DNA of 64,000 nt from Candidatus Fraserbacteria bacterium (GTDB lineage: Bacteria > Bipolaricaulota > Bipolaricaulia > RBG-16-55-9 > JAJCYT01). The position numbers and the translations under genes were made by a program. Within the stretch, counting starts at the first letter, position 1; every line of letters begins with the position of its first letter. Positions 40,010 to 50,096 of this stretch are shown piece by piece. The notes below the pieces were generated by a model. It made no database searches and was not told the DNA's origin. It was given only the letters and a program-made list of their open reading frames with translations. The stretch spans positions 46,229-110,228 of the forward strand of contig JAJCYT010000017.1 of the NCBI GenBank assembly GCA_029262795.1. Direction: 5' to 3'.

Positions 40010-40759
40010 GTGGATTTGATATTATTCGTAAACTTTTTTCAGGCGGGCGCAGAACTCCCCAGTTTCTTAGGCGCTTTGGTGGCGGGGCTGGTATTGTTTT
40101 TTTCACCCTGCATTGCGCCCGTGATTCCCGCATACCTGTCCAGCATTTCGGGTGTCAGTTGGAAGGAAATGAACGAGGGGGGCATCAACTGGAAGGTGAT
40201 GTCCAACGCCTTTGCCTTTGTGCTTGGGTTTTCCGCACTTTTTATTTTGATGGGCATGATGTTGGGGTTTTTCAGCACAGTGAGCGGGTTTCGCACCTGG
40301 GTCAATTACATTGGCGGCACGCTGATTTTGGTGCTGGCGCTTCATATGCTCGAATTGATCACCATTCCCTTTTTGAACCGCGAGTTTAATGTCAGTGGCA
40401 AAGTGAAGCCCAAAGGGTATTTGGGGTCAACCATGATGGGGGCTTCTTTTGGTTTGGCTTGGACACCATGCACGGGGCCAGTGCTGGCCGCGATTTTGAC
40501 ATTGGCGGCAGACACAGGAGAAGTGTTTCAAAGTGGTTGGCTGATGCTTGGTTTTTCAGTCGGCCTGGCCATCCCCTTTTTGCTAACGGGCTTGTTTACA
40601 GCCCAGGTCACACAATGGTTGGCCAGGCAACGAAATTTTATGAAATGGCTTAATCGCGTTACAGGCGTGGTACTGCTTGTGTTGGGCGTGTTAATTTTTA
40701 CTGGGCGATTGGACGGCTTGCTGGGGCGTTTGTTTAATTGGTTAGGGATTTCCATATAG
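40010..40759 (+). CDS. ccdA: Cytochrome c biogenesis / thiol-disulfide transporter CcdA
   Basis: FFSPCIAPVIPAYLSSISG; FGLAWTPCTGPVLAAILTLA. Confidence 0.93.
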   Translation: MDLILFVNFFQAGAELPSFLGALVAGLVLFFSPCIAPVIPAYLSSISGVSWKEMNEGGINWKVMSNAFAFVLGFSALFILMGMMLGFFSTVSGFRTWVNYIGGTLILVLALHMLELITIPFLNREFNVSGKVKPKGYLGSTMMGASFGLAWTPCTGPVLAAILTLAADTGEVFQSGWLMLGFSVGLAIPFLLTGLFTAQVTQWLARQRNFMKWLNRVTGVVLLVLGVLIFTGRLDGLLGRLFNWLGISI

Positions 40760-40775
40760 AAAAGGTTTTTAATTT

Positions 40776-42533
40776 ATGCAGAAAAAAATTACGCTTGCAG
40801 TTGTCATTGTATTGATTGTTGGCGCCATTGTGTATTTGCAAAATCCCGATTTGTTACAATCTTCACCGACACTCCCTGAAACATCTGGTGCCAATGCTGT
40901 TGATGTGGCCCTGGGGTTGGTGTCCAATCCGTCTGCCGATGAGGTGGGTTTGGATGTGGGCCAGGCTGCCCCCGACTTTGCCTTGAAAAATTTGGATGGC
41001 GGCGTAATGAGACTCAGTGATTTTCGCGGCGAAAAATCTGTGCTTGTTAATCTTTGGGCCAGCTGGTGTGGCCCGTGCAAAGTGGAAATGCCAGATCTGG
41101 AAGAAGTGTATCAAAAGCACAAAGATGAGTTGGTGATCCTGGGGGTGGACCTGCAGGAAAGCGTGTCTGATATCAAAGCCTTTCTCGAAAACGAAGTCAG
41201 TGTGAGCTATCCTATTTTGCTTGATGATATGGGAGAAGTGGCTAATGGTTACAATAAATTCACTCAGCCCACCACTTTCTTAGTCGATAAAAATGGCATT
41301 ATTCAGGCCCGAAAATTTGGCGCTTATGTGAAAGAAGAGCTTGAATCTGCTGTGGAAAAACTACTTGAAGTTGAGGCTTCGCCGGAAAGTTTGAACAACA
41401 ATCAGACTGGTGACACACAATTGGCAGCGAATACATCCGTTGAAGTGATCACCAGCAACTTGGCTGGAAAATATTTTGGCGGCGGTGAGCAAAAACAATT
41501 GGGCATTGAAGTCGATTTAGGCAACGTACCGCATCTGGCGGATTTGGACATGAGCAAGTTTTTGCTGGGGTGTCCCGTGGTGGATTGTATTCAATCCATT
41601 GATGCACCGCGCTTTGACTCGGTGGAAGAAACAACCTGGATGCAGGACGATCATTTGATTATTTCGGTGGATTACAATGGCCTTTCTCGCGCGTACCCCA
41701 CAGGCATTCTCAACATTCACGAAATTGTTAACGACGACTTTGCTGACACTCCAGTGATTGTCAATTACTGCCCGCTCTGTTACTCGGCCACGGCGTTTGT
41801 GGCTCCAACCATTGAGGGCGAAGTGGCCCGCTTTGGCGTGTCCGGTCGCTTGCTGAATTCAGATTTAATCATGTATGACCGTGTGACAGGCTCCTTTTGG
41901 TCGCAAATCGAGCGTACCGTCATTGTTGGCCCTTTAACGGGCAAAGCGCCTGAATTGGAATTTATTCCAGTTAATATGACCACATGGGGGCAATGGCGTG
42001 CAGCCTACCCCGATGGTCAGGTGTTGGCGCGCCCTACCTTTGCGGATTTTCTTGGTAACAAGCCACCCCGAACGCCGGATGCTGAAAACCCTCGATTGCG
42101 TACAGACTACACGGTTTACCCTTACCAAACCTATGAAACCAACAACTTTGATATTCGGTTTCCAGTCGATATTGTTGATCGCCGTTTGAACAATAAAGAT
42201 GTGGTGATTGGTGTTGATGTTGAAGGGGTTTTTAAAGCCTACCCTAAGCTGACTATCGAAGCTGAAAAATTGATCAACGACACAATTGATGCCACACCCA
42301 TTGTATTGGTTTATGATGAATTTTCAGGCGCTATCTCTGTGCTTGAACGGCCTTCGTCCACAGCATTGTCACTGGAGAATGGGGAATTGACTGATGGTGC
42401 CTCGCGTTGGACTTTGAACGGGCAATCACTCACAGGTGGCAGCACACTTGAACCTGTGTTCAGCATGCCATTATTTTGGTTTTCCTGGCAGGCATTTCAT
42501 CCAAATGCTGAGTTATATCTGAGTGAATCTTAA
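40776..42533 (+). CDS. Thioredoxin (TlpA/ResA-like) domain fused to DUF3179 domain
   Basis: LWASWCGPCKVEMPDLEEVY; then NGLSRAYPTGILNIHEIVNDDFADTPVIVNYCPLCYSATAFV. Confidence 0.9.
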   Translation: MQKKITLAVVIVLIVGAIVYLQNPDLLQSSPTLPETSGANAVDVALGLVSNPSADEVGLDVGQAAPDFALKNLDGGVMRLSDFRGEKSVLVNLWASWCGPCKVEMPDLEEVYQKHKDELVILGVDLQESVSDIKAFLENEVSVSYPILLDDMGEVANGYNKFTQPTTFLVDKNGIIQARKFGAYVKEELESAVEKLLEVEASPESLNNNQTGDTQLAANTSVEVITSNLAGKYFGGGEQKQLGIEVDLGNVPHLADLDMSKFLLGCPVVDCIQSIDAPRFDSVEETTWMQDDHLIISVDYNGLSRAYPTGILNIHEIVNDDFADTPVIVNYCPLCYSATAFVAPTIEGEVARFGVSGRLLNSDLIMYDRVTGSFWSQIERTVIVGPLTGKAPELEFIPVNMTTWGQWRAAYPDGQVLARPTFADFLGNKPPRTPDAENPRLRTDYTVYPYQTYETNNFDIRFPVDIVDRRLNNKDVVIGVDVEGVFKAYPKLTIEAEKLINDTIDATPIVLVYDEFSGAISVLERPSSTALSLENGELTDGASRWTLNGQSLTGGSTLEPVFSMPLFWFSWQAFHPNAELYLSES

Positions 42534-43645
42534 GATTGTTGAGAAAAGCTGACGATAAAAATCAGTCCCGTTAATAAAGAAGCCCAAATGAGCATGGCCA
42601 CCCACGAAGCTTTCTGAGCGCGACCGGCCTCAAAAAATGTGGCCGGTCGAACCCCTTGAAACACAAATGTGGTCACGCCTGCCAAGTTGACGGAAATGAT
42701 GTTGGTTGCCAGCAACATCAAGGCATTCATGGCCAGTTGAATTTCACCAGCCCCAAGCAGCATGGCAAAGGTTGCCAAAGGCGGCAACAGGGCCACAGCC
42801 ACCATCACCCCAACCAGCGTGGTGGAAACCCCCATCGTCATGGCCAGTGCGCCTGCAATCCCTGAAACCAGGGCCAACAATATGTCGCCCATGTCTACGC
42901 GGGTTCGAGCCAATATTTCGGGAATGGCGGTGATATCCGTATCCGGCAAATTGGAAAAAATAAAGCCCACCACCAGAGCAATCACAAAAGAAATCGATAT
43001 CCCATAGAAATTTGCGAGAAGGGCGCGTTTGCCCAATTCAAAATCGGCCAGCGTGGTGGCCAGAGCCAGGGCCACATTGGGGCCGAGCAGCGGCGCAATG
43101 ACCATCGCGCCAATGATGACGGCCACATTGTCTTTGAGGAGTCCAATGGAGGCCACAATCGCGGACAGGGTCACCATCGCAATGAAAGTTGTAGATACTT
43201 TGACGGAGCCGGAAATATCGGTGTAAAGTTCTTCGCGACTGATTCTGAGTCGCTTCGCTTTCCTTGCAGACTTACCGCTGTAAGTCTGCTTCAAAAAGTC
43301 ATTTGGTAGCGGATCGGGTTGTTCGGATGGCGGGCGGGGCAGTGACGCTTCAACGGGGAGCAGGACCAGCCGATAACCATCCTGATTCGAAAATTTTTCC
43401 AATGTGTCGATGACATCTTCCACTTCTTCGGTGTGGACCAGCACCTTGCACATGATTTGCTGATCGTCCAAATGTTCGTGCCAAATGCCCATCACTTCTT
43501 GTTCATTGAGGGCTTCGAGCACATGGGGCTTGTTGGCTTCTGGAAGAAAAACTTCAATCAATCGTAAAGGCATAATGTGAGTGGATGATAACACAATCAA
43601 TGAAATCGGTTCAAATTTTTCGGTCGTTGACTTCAGTTGGCGCAA
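42530..43645 (-). CDS. DUF389 family membrane protein
   Basis: LSAIVASIGLLKDNVAVIIGAMVIAPLLGPNVALAL; MGVSTTLVGVMVAVALLPPLA. Confidence 0.9.
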   Translation of the reverse strand: MRQLKSTTEKFEPISLIVLSSTHIMPLRLIEVFLPEANKPHVLEALNEQEVMGIWHEHLDDQQIMCKVLVHTEEVEDVIDTLEKFSNQDGYRLVLLPVEASLPRPPSEQPDPLPNDFLKQTYSGKSARKAKRLRISREELYTDISGSVKVSTTFIAMVTLSAIVASIGLLKDNVAVIIGAMVIAPLLGPNVALALATTLADFELGKRALLANFYGISISFVIALVVGFIFSNLPDTDITAIPEILARTRVDMGDILLALVSGIAGALAMTMGVSTTLVGVMVAVALLPPLATFAMLLGAGEIQLAMNALMLLATNIISVNLAGVTTFVFQGVRPATFFEAGRAQKASWVAMLIWASLLTGLIFIVSFSQQS

Positions 43646-43690
43646 TGTCTACGCTTGGGCTTTAACAATCAGACTGTCAGGGAGGTTTTT

Positions 43691-44137
43691 GTGTCAGATC
43701 AACATGAAGAACTGAAACAAGTGGTCGAGGGTGGCAACGGCATTCGCGTGATCCGGGGCAGTGGCAACATGCGTGGCTGGAATGGGATTGAGTACAAAGC
43801 TGGCATGTCGGCCAAGAACATGGGTGCCAAAAAATTGTCGATGAACGTGGCAACCATTCCACCGGGAGGCACGGCCTATGCACACATCCATGTTGATTTT
43901 GAATTGATGCTTTACATCCTTCAGGGCAATGTGCGCCATGCGTACGGGCCGGGATTGAAGCACACCATTGACAACGAAGGTGGCGACTTCATTTTTATCG
44001 AACCGGGCGTGCCCCATGAGGTTTATAACCTGAGTGACACCGAACCTGTGATGGCCGTGGTGGCTCGCTCTGACGCTGATGAATGGGAAAACATCATCTC
44101 TTATGATCCCAAAAGTGAGGACTCTGAATCAGATTGA
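43691..44137 (+). CDS. Cupin domain protein
   Basis: GTG start after agggaggt; PPGGTAYAHIHVDFELMLYILQGNVRHAYG; IEPGVPHEVYNL. Confidence 0.88.
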   Translation: MSDQHEELKQVVEGGNGIRVIRGSGNMRGWNGIEYKAGMSAKNMGAKKLSMNVATIPPGGTAYAHIHVDFELMLYILQGNVRHAYGPGLKHTIDNEGGDFIFIEPGVPHEVYNLSDTEPVMAVVARSDADEWENIISYDPKSEDSESD

Positions 44138-44176
44138 TTGCGATACCTATGAGTGCTATGTATAATTCAAGCATAG
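44138..44176 (+). promoter_or_regulatory. Promoter with embedded palindrome upstream of padR
   Basis: TTGCGA (44138-44143), N17, TATAAT (44161-44166); CTATG(N11)CATAG at 44156-44176. Confidence 0.65.
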
Positions 44177-44221
44177 AGATTCTAGGTATAAGGAAAATCT
44201 GTAATAGATGAGGAGTTTGAC

Positions 44222-44563
44222 ATGGCATTACCCAAAGACCTTGTGGCAGCATCGGCAACGCCGCTGATCCTTTCAATTCTGAGCCATGACGACAGTTATG
44301 GTTATGCCATCATCCATCAGGTACGAGAGCTTTCTGGTGGTGAGATGGAATGGGCAGATGGGATGCTGTATCCAATTCTTCATCGCCTGGAGAAAAAAGG
44401 ACTTATTTCGGCCTATTGGGGCAAAGCTGAAACGGGCAGAAAACGAAAATATTATCGTCTGTGCAAATCGGGTATGGAGGAACTCAACCATCAACGCAAA
44501 AACTGGGACAACCTCCATGCCATGCTGCAAAAACTCGAAGGAGGCACCGTATGTTTCGCTTAG
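44222..44563 (+). CDS. PadR family transcriptional regulator
   Basis: LILSILSHDDSYGYAIIHQVRELSGGEMEWADGMLYPILHRLEKKGLI. Confidence 0.95.
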   Translation: MALPKDLVAASATPLILSILSHDDSYGYAIIHQVRELSGGEMEWADGMLYPILHRLEKKGLISAYWGKAETGRKRKYYRLCKSGMEELNHQRKNWDNLHAMLQKLEGGTVCFA

Positions 44564-45048
44564 ACAAAGAAGTGGAGGCATGGTGTCAGTCAGTGTATGA
44601 CAAAGGGTGTCAAAACGAAACGGGTATGGAAGAACTGAAAGACCATCTGTATTGTGAAATTGAACACTTAATGAAGGAAGGGCTTTCAGAAAAACAGGCA
44701 TTTGTCCGTGCCACGGAACGCATGGGCAACGCTGAAGATCTTTACAACGAATATTTTAAGAATCAAAACATTTTTTACAGGTTGTTTCACAGCCTCAACA
44801 AACGAAGTGAAATGATGACGCCCAAACAATTGGCTGTGATCATGGCTGCGTATGTGCTGTTATTTGCCGTTATTACAGCAACTGCAAAATCGTTGTTGGG
44901 CGGAGCTGAACAATTTGAGGATGTAAGCCTCTTGCTCTATTCTGTTTGGCTTGCACCTTTGTTCATTTTTCCTGGCTTCCATAGATCAGCGAAGTCTGAA
45001 TGGGCATGTATCAAACGGTTGTTTACATCCATGAAAAAGAGTTCATAA
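44551..45048 (+). CDS. Permease-prefix-like membrane protein
   Basis: Overlaps padR 3' end; MEELKDHLYCEIEHLMKEGLSEKQAFVRATERMGN plus TM segments. Confidence 0.85.
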   Translation: MFRLDKEVEAWCQSVYDKGCQNETGMEELKDHLYCEIEHLMKEGLSEKQAFVRATERMGNAEDLYNEYFKNQNIFYRLFHSLNKRSEMMTPKQLAVIMAAYVLLFAVITATAKSLLGGAEQFEDVSLLLYSVWLAPLFIFPGFHRSAKSEWACIKRLFTSMKKSS

Positions 45049-45105
45049 ATTTATTGTCTGAAAAAATTCTCAATTACGAATGTGGTTCTGATAAAAGGAG
45101 CTTCA

Positions 45106-45882
45106 ATGATCGAGGTCAGGGGACTTAAGAAATATTACGGCAACAACGATGAAATCAAAGCCGTGGATGATGTCAGTTTTACCTGCGCTGATGGACAAAT
45201 TACAGGTCTGCTTGGCCCCAATGGGGCAGGCAAAACCACCACGTTGCGTATCATCACAGGACTCATTAAACCGATGACGGGCACAGTCATGATTGACGAC
45301 ATCGATGTGGCTCAGAATGCAAAGGCAGCGCGTCGCGTGTTGGGTGTTCAATCCGATATGACGGGTGTGTATCCACGCCTGACGCCCAGAGAACAATTTC
45401 AGTATTACGGACGTTTTTATGATCTCAAAGGCAAAGCGCTGGATGATCGCGTTCAAGCTGTCATCGACGAACTCAAGATGGAAGAAATAGCAGACAGACG
45501 TTCGGAAGGCTTCAGCCGTGGGCAACGTCAAAAAGTGGTGTTGGGACGAGCCTTGGTGCATGATCCTAAAAACATCATCATGGATGAGCCGACCAATGGT
45601 CTTGATGTGATGGCCGTGCGCGACACCCGTGAAACAATCCGACAGATGAAAGGGCAAGGTCGCTGTGTGTTATTCAGCACGCACTACATGGACGAAGCGG
45701 AAAAGCTTTGTGATCACATTGCCATCATCGTTGGCGGAAAAATTGTTGCATCGGGCAGTCCTGAAGATTTGATGAGACAAACCAATCAAGAAAACCTGGA
45801 AGATGCATTTGTGACTCTGGCGGGTCAGGATGTATTGGGCCACAGCCGCTATGAGGCTGCTGAGGAGGTCGTTGGATCATGA
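45106..45882 (+). CDS. ABC transporter ATP-binding protein (NatA-like)
   Basis: GLLGPNGAGKTTTLRII Walker A; FSRGQRQKVVLGRALVHDPKNIIMDEPTNGLD. Confidence 0.95.
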   Translation: MIEVRGLKKYYGNNDEIKAVDDVSFTCADGQITGLLGPNGAGKTTTLRIITGLIKPMTGTVMIDDIDVAQNAKAARRVLGVQSDMTGVYPRLTPREQFQYYGRFYDLKGKALDDRVQAVIDELKMEEIADRRSEGFSRGQRQKVVLGRALVHDPKNIIMDEPTNGLDVMAVRDTRETIRQMKGQGRCVLFSTHYMDEAEKLCDHIAIIVGGKIVASGSPEDLMRQTNQENLEDAFVTLAGQDVLGHSRYEAAEEVVGS

Positions 45883-47060
45883 GCCACATTATGAACATCT
45901 GGCGCAAAGAATTGATGGACACCATCCGCGACAAAAAGGCATTTCGCCAAGCCTTGCTGGTGCCCTTGTTGGTGGGTGTGTTTTATGCAGTGCTTAATCC
46001 CATGCTGACCTCTTTTATTAGTGGGAAGGCTGATAATCCCATTGCCATTCCTGTTCAGGGATTGGAACACGTCGATGAAACTTTAAAAGATGTGATGCAG
46101 AGCTTTGGCATCACGCTCATTTCCTTTTCGGGCGACATGGAGGCTGCCATCGAATCTGGCGAGGAAACAGCAGGCTTGATCGTTCCCGAAGGTTTTAGTG
46201 ACAGTGTGGCAAATGAGCAGCCAGCCAACTTGATGTTACTTTTAAATTCATCAACAGGTGGCCCCTTCCGCGGCAGCTTTTCAATCGAGCGGTTGGAAGC
46301 GGCACTCAATGCCTACAATCGCATCATCTCTGAAAGTCGGCTTCAGTCGAAAGGCATTGAGCTTAGCGTCCTAAACCCTGTTGGCTTGGATGCCAGAGAC
46401 CTGTCCACACCGGCCCAGCGTGCGGGTGTGTTTGCCAGCTTCATGCTGCCGATTTTGGTGGGTGTGGTGATTGTGCAGGGCGGACTTTTCATTGCCATTG
46501 ATGTCACCGCAGGCGAGAAAGAACGAAACACGTTGGAAGCCTTATTGGTCACCCCTGCCGGAGATGTCGATATTTTTATAGGGAAATTGCTCTCGGTATT
46601 TACCATGTCATCCCTGCCTTTGGGGTTGACCATGCTTGGGTATTGGGCGTCGAGTAATTTACTGCCCGACTCCATGACCGATGGCGCGGTGTTGCCGATT
46701 GAAGTGGTGTTGGGCGCGTTGTTGTTTGCAATGCCCCTGGCGTTGTTCATCAACGTGGTGATGATGATGGTCAGCATTCGCACCAAAACATTCAAAGATG
46801 CCCAAAGCGCAGCCGTGCCTCTCAACTTGGTGGTGGTATTCACAATGATGGGGGCTGCTTTTGTGCCGCCGGAATCTTCCATCATGCATCTGATTCCGAT
46901 CTATGGAACCTCCGCTTTGGTGGGCGATTTAGCTGTCGGTGGTGCAATTCAAATAAACGAAGTGCTTTTAACGTTTGCAGGCAGTCTGGGCGCATCGGCC
47001 ATTGGCATTTTCTTTGCGCTCAAGTTGTTCAATCGGGAGAGATTGCTTTACAGCGTATAA
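45879..47060 (+). CDS. ABC transporter permease (ABC-2 / NatB-like)
   Basis: ATGA overlap with ATPase gene; KELMDTIRDKKAFRQALLVPLL; AGEKERNTLEALLVTPA. Confidence 0.93.
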   Translation: MSHIMNIWRKELMDTIRDKKAFRQALLVPLLVGVFYAVLNPMLTSFISGKADNPIAIPVQGLEHVDETLKDVMQSFGITLISFSGDMEAAIESGEETAGLIVPEGFSDSVANEQPANLMLLLNSSTGGPFRGSFSIERLEAALNAYNRIISESRLQSKGIELSVLNPVGLDARDLSTPAQRAGVFASFMLPILVGVVIVQGGLFIAIDVTAGEKERNTLEALLVTPAGDVDIFIGKLLSVFTMSSLPLGLTMLGYWASSNLLPDSMTDGAVLPIEVVLGALLFAMPLALFINVVMMMVSIRTKTFKDAQSAAVPLNLVVVFTMMGAAFVPPESSIMHLIPIYGTSALVGDLAVGGAIQINEVLLTFAGSLGASAIGIFFALKLFNRERLLYSV

Positions 47061-47061
47061 G

Positions 47062-47712
47062 ATGCAATGCTCTTTGTGTTTGGCCGATCAGATTGAAAAA
47101 ATCTTTGAGCGTGAAGACTCGCGTTACGGGCAAAGGATTTATTATCTGTGCAGCACCTGTCAGTTGATTTTCTTAGATCCAAAGCTGTGCTTGGATGCTG
47201 AGTCAGAAAAAGCTCGTTATGACACACATCAAAACAATCCAGCCGATGAAGGCTATCGAAATTTCCTTCGTCGGCTGGCTGATCCTTTAATCGAAAAATT
47301 GAACCAAGGTGAACAGGGGTTGGATTTTGGCTGCGGACCAGGTCCAACCCTTTCACTCATACTTTCTGAACATGGGTTTAAAATGGCGAACTATGATCCA
47401 TTCTATTTTTCCGATGAAAATTTGTTAAATCGAACCTATGATTTTGTCACCAGCACAGAAGTGGTGGAACACTTGTATCAGCCGCGAGATGTTTTTTTGA
47501 AACTGGATGATTTGTTGAAAGTGGATGGGTATTTGGGTGTGATGACCGAGATATTGGATCATCCTGATCGATTTGCAGATTGGTGGTACCATCGTGACCC
47601 GACCCATGTATGCTTTTATCAAAAAGAAACGTTCCACTGGATTGCGCAGTGGCGCCAGTGGAACGTCGAATTTCCTGTAAAGAATGTGGTGATTTATAAA
47701 AAGACAGCTTGA
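47062..47712 (+). CDS. Class I SAM-dependent methyltransferase with N-terminal Cys-rich motif
   Basis: CSLCLADQIE...CSTCQLIFLDP; GLDFGCGPGPTLSLIL; ORF extends to 46975. Confidence 0.9.
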   Translation: MQCSLCLADQIEKIFEREDSRYGQRIYYLCSTCQLIFLDPKLCLDAESEKARYDTHQNNPADEGYRNFLRRLADPLIEKLNQGEQGLDFGCGPGPTLSLILSEHGFKMANYDPFYFSDENLLNRTYDFVTSTEVVEHLYQPRDVFLKLDDLLKVDGYLGVMTEILDHPDRFADWWYHRDPTHVCFYQKETFHWIAQWRQWNVEFPVKNVVIYKKTA

Positions 47713-48032
47713 GTGGTGGCCTGATTGGCGTCTAAGACAATTTTAACAAGAATGAGTGCCCAACCCACCACCAAAATCAGCCAAGCAACTTTTTTGGCAA
47801 CTTCAGCAATAATTAAAAATCCAGTCAGCAACACCAAAAAACCAATGGGGTCAATTAAATTGGCAGGCGCTTTGAGATCCAAGGCATTGTCCAACAAGTT
47901 GACCACAAAGTTGCCAACCCAATGTGCCAGAGTGTAAAAGAACGATAAAAATTGCTGAAGCATGTCTTCACTAACGGCTGGCGGTTGCGGCACGTCGCTT
48001 TGCAAAAAGAATTTCAAAAACATCTGCATCAC
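47694..48032 (-). CDS. Hypothetical membrane protein
   Basis: Two to three TM segments; own reading frame 3' to the methyltransferase. Confidence 0.6.
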   Translation of the reverse strand: MMQMFLKFFLQSDVPQPPAVSEDMLQQFLSFFYTLAHWVGNFVVNLLDNALDLKAPANLIDPIGFLVLLTGFLIIAEVAKKVAWLILVVGWALILVKIVLDANQATTQAVFL

Positions 48033-48133
48033 CTCGCCTAAGCTTTATATCTCCCTAAAAGACGCACCACAATGACAAACGTTCCCTTATTAAAGAAACC
48101 TATTGACTTTTAAAAAAGAAAAATATCAAAATG

Positions 48134-48193
48134 TTTAAGGCGTCTAATCCCCCAACCCCCTTTTCAAAAAGGGGGCACGGTTGGACTGCGAAG
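48134..48193 (+). repeat. Dispersed hairpin repeat, copy C
   Basis: tttaaggcgtctaatcccccaacccccttttcaaaaagggggcacggttggactgcg. Confidence 0.8.
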
Positions 48194-48254
48194 GTTAATT
48201 CTTTTGACGAAACTTTGTTCTAAGTGAAGTTTGAGAGAGTTTCTCAGCTTCAAT

Positions 48255-49490
48255 TCATGTAATGTTTTGTGCCAGATTGATCAATGAATTCAGCATCACA
48301 TTGCCCGCATTGACCACATCTTCCTCGTGCGTGAATTCTTTTGGGTTGTGGCTGATGCCGTTGACTGACGGCACAAAAAACATCGAGGCTGGCATAATTG
48401 CACTCAATGATTGTGTGTCATGACCCGCAAAGCTCATCAAGCGGGTATTGCTAAGGCCAAGACCAGATGCCGCTTTTTCGATGTTGGAAATCACATGCTC
48501 ACTCATCGGGGCAGGGGGCACCTTGGATACGGGTTTAACCTCCAGGTCCAGTTCAAATTCTGCGGCGCTGGACTTTGCCACATCTAAAATGATCTGCTCC
48601 ATTTGATCCAGTTTTTCTTTCGAGCCATGACGAAGCTCCAGTGCCAGTTCCACTTCCGCAGGCACAATGTTAAAAGCCCCAGGTTTAAATTGAGCCTGGC
48701 CACAGTTGAGCACACCAGGAAAGAAATCATTTTTAACAATATCCTTGGCCCGTTGCACAAAAAGTGATGCCCCCCAATTGGCATCTTTGCGATCCGCCAT
48801 GGGCATGGTGCCGGAGTGAGCGGCTTCTCCCAGGAATTTGAGCCAGTACCACTGAATGCCCACAATCTCATCCACCACGCCAATGTTGAGTTGCTGCTGC
48901 TCCAGGCGTGTGCCTTGCTCAATATGAACCTCCACAAAGCCAACATAATCAGAAGGATCGCATTTCGCCTGCAATACCGTCTCTCTCGTACAATCAATTC
49001 GAGCCAATGCTTCATCAAACGCTGCCACGCCACCCCGAACCTGAGTCAAATCCTGAGCCGTGATTTCACCAATAAATGCACGACTGCCAATTAAACTGGA
49101 CCAAGATCCCTCTTCATCCGTGAAAGAGATACAGCGCAGATGCACAGGTAAATCAAGGTCGGATTCCTTGATGGTTCTCAGCGATTCCAAAGCAGACAGC
49201 ACACCCACAGGGCCATCGAAGCGTCCGCCGTTGGGAACGGAATCCAAATGGGAGCCAGCCAATAAAACTTTCGCATCTGGATTGTTAGCTGGAAGTGTGG
49301 CAGTGAGGTTGCCCGCGCCATCCTGGTCAATGGTGAGTCCGGCCTCGGTGGCTTTGGTTTTAAACCAGTTGCGGGTTTCCACATCCAGTTCTGACAAAGC
49401 AGGACGATTGACGCCACCTGCTGATGTTTTTCCAATTTCACTGAGTTCTTTTAAGTCAGATAACAAGCGCTGTTCATTGATGTTGAGCAT
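48255..49490 (-). CDS. M20-type hydantoinase/carbamoylase (allantoate amidohydrolase-like)
   Basis: GSHLDSVPNGGRFDGPVGVLSALE; FTDEEGSWSSLIGSRAFIG; EVHIEQGTRLE; AGHDTQSL. Confidence 0.93.
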   Translation of the reverse strand: MLNINEQRLLSDLKELSEIGKTSAGGVNRPALSELDVETRNWFKTKATEAGLTIDQDGAGNLTATLPANNPDAKVLLAGSHLDSVPNGGRFDGPVGVLSALESLRTIKESDLDLPVHLRCISFTDEEGSWSSLIGSRAFIGEITAQDLTQVRGGVAAFDEALARIDCTRETVLQAKCDPSDYVGFVEVHIEQGTRLEQQQLNIGVVDEIVGIQWYWLKFLGEAAHSGTMPMADRKDANWGASLFVQRAKDIVKNDFFPGVLNCGQAQFKPGAFNIVPAEVELALELRHGSKEKLDQMEQIILDVAKSSAAEFELDLEVKPVSKVPPAPMSEHVISNIEKAASGLGLSNTRLMSFAGHDTQSLSAIMPASMFFVPSVNGISHNPKEFTHEEDVVNAGNVMLNSLINLAQNIT

Positions 49491-49617
49491 GACACCTTCT
49501 TTTGTTATGGCGATGATAATTTAAGAACAATGGCCATAGGAATGAAAGACCCGTTTTCTCAAAAGCTTTTCTATCATGGTTGTTCAGAAGGCACAAGTCA
49601 ACATGACTCAGGCGGAT

Positions 49618-50079
49618 TCACTGCACAATGGGTATTTGGAATTCAATTCGATTGTTGGCAGAATCCGGCCCTTCCCAATGATGATAAATTTCGCTGCATG
49701 GAGAGAAAGTGCGATGCCCCTGTTGTAACACGGCCTGATCAAAAGAAGTCCAAGCTACTTTAATATCGCTAATTGACCCTTCAAATTCTGCCACGGCTGC
49801 TTGGTGTGCTTCTATCGTTTGAATAGAAAACCCTTCGGCAGCCTCTGTTGGGGTTTCAATTGCCATGGCAATTTGCAATAAAAATTCGGAATCGGGTTGT
49901 TCATCCAATAGGGTGTAGTGAAATGTAAATATCCCTGAACCATTGACAGCGCCGCTTTCTTTCAATGACCAGATGGCGGGTGTTGCTTCATCAATAAAAG
50001 CACTCATGGTTTCATGTGTGGTGCGTTTTTCTTGAAGCACATAAGTGGTTGCTTCAATGGTCATAATCTCGAATTTCAT
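49618..50079 (-). CDS. GyrI/AraC-effector-binding-like small protein
   Basis: MKFEIMTIEATTYVLQEKRTTHETMSAFIDEA...YHHWEGPDSANNRIEFQIPI. Confidence 0.65.
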   Translation of the reverse strand: MKFEIMTIEATTYVLQEKRTTHETMSAFIDEATPAIWSLKESGAVNGSGIFTFHYTLLDEQPDSEFLLQIAMAIETPTEAAEGFSIQTIEAHQAAVAEFEGSISDIKVAWTSFDQAVLQQGHRTFSPCSEIYHHWEGPDSANNRIEFQIPIVQ

Positions 50080-50096
50080 CAGAACTCCTTCAAACA

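Noticed and set aside
46343-46885. 180-aa minus-strand ORF
   Set aside because: Antisense to the ABC permease; low-complexity Thr/Asn-rich shadow
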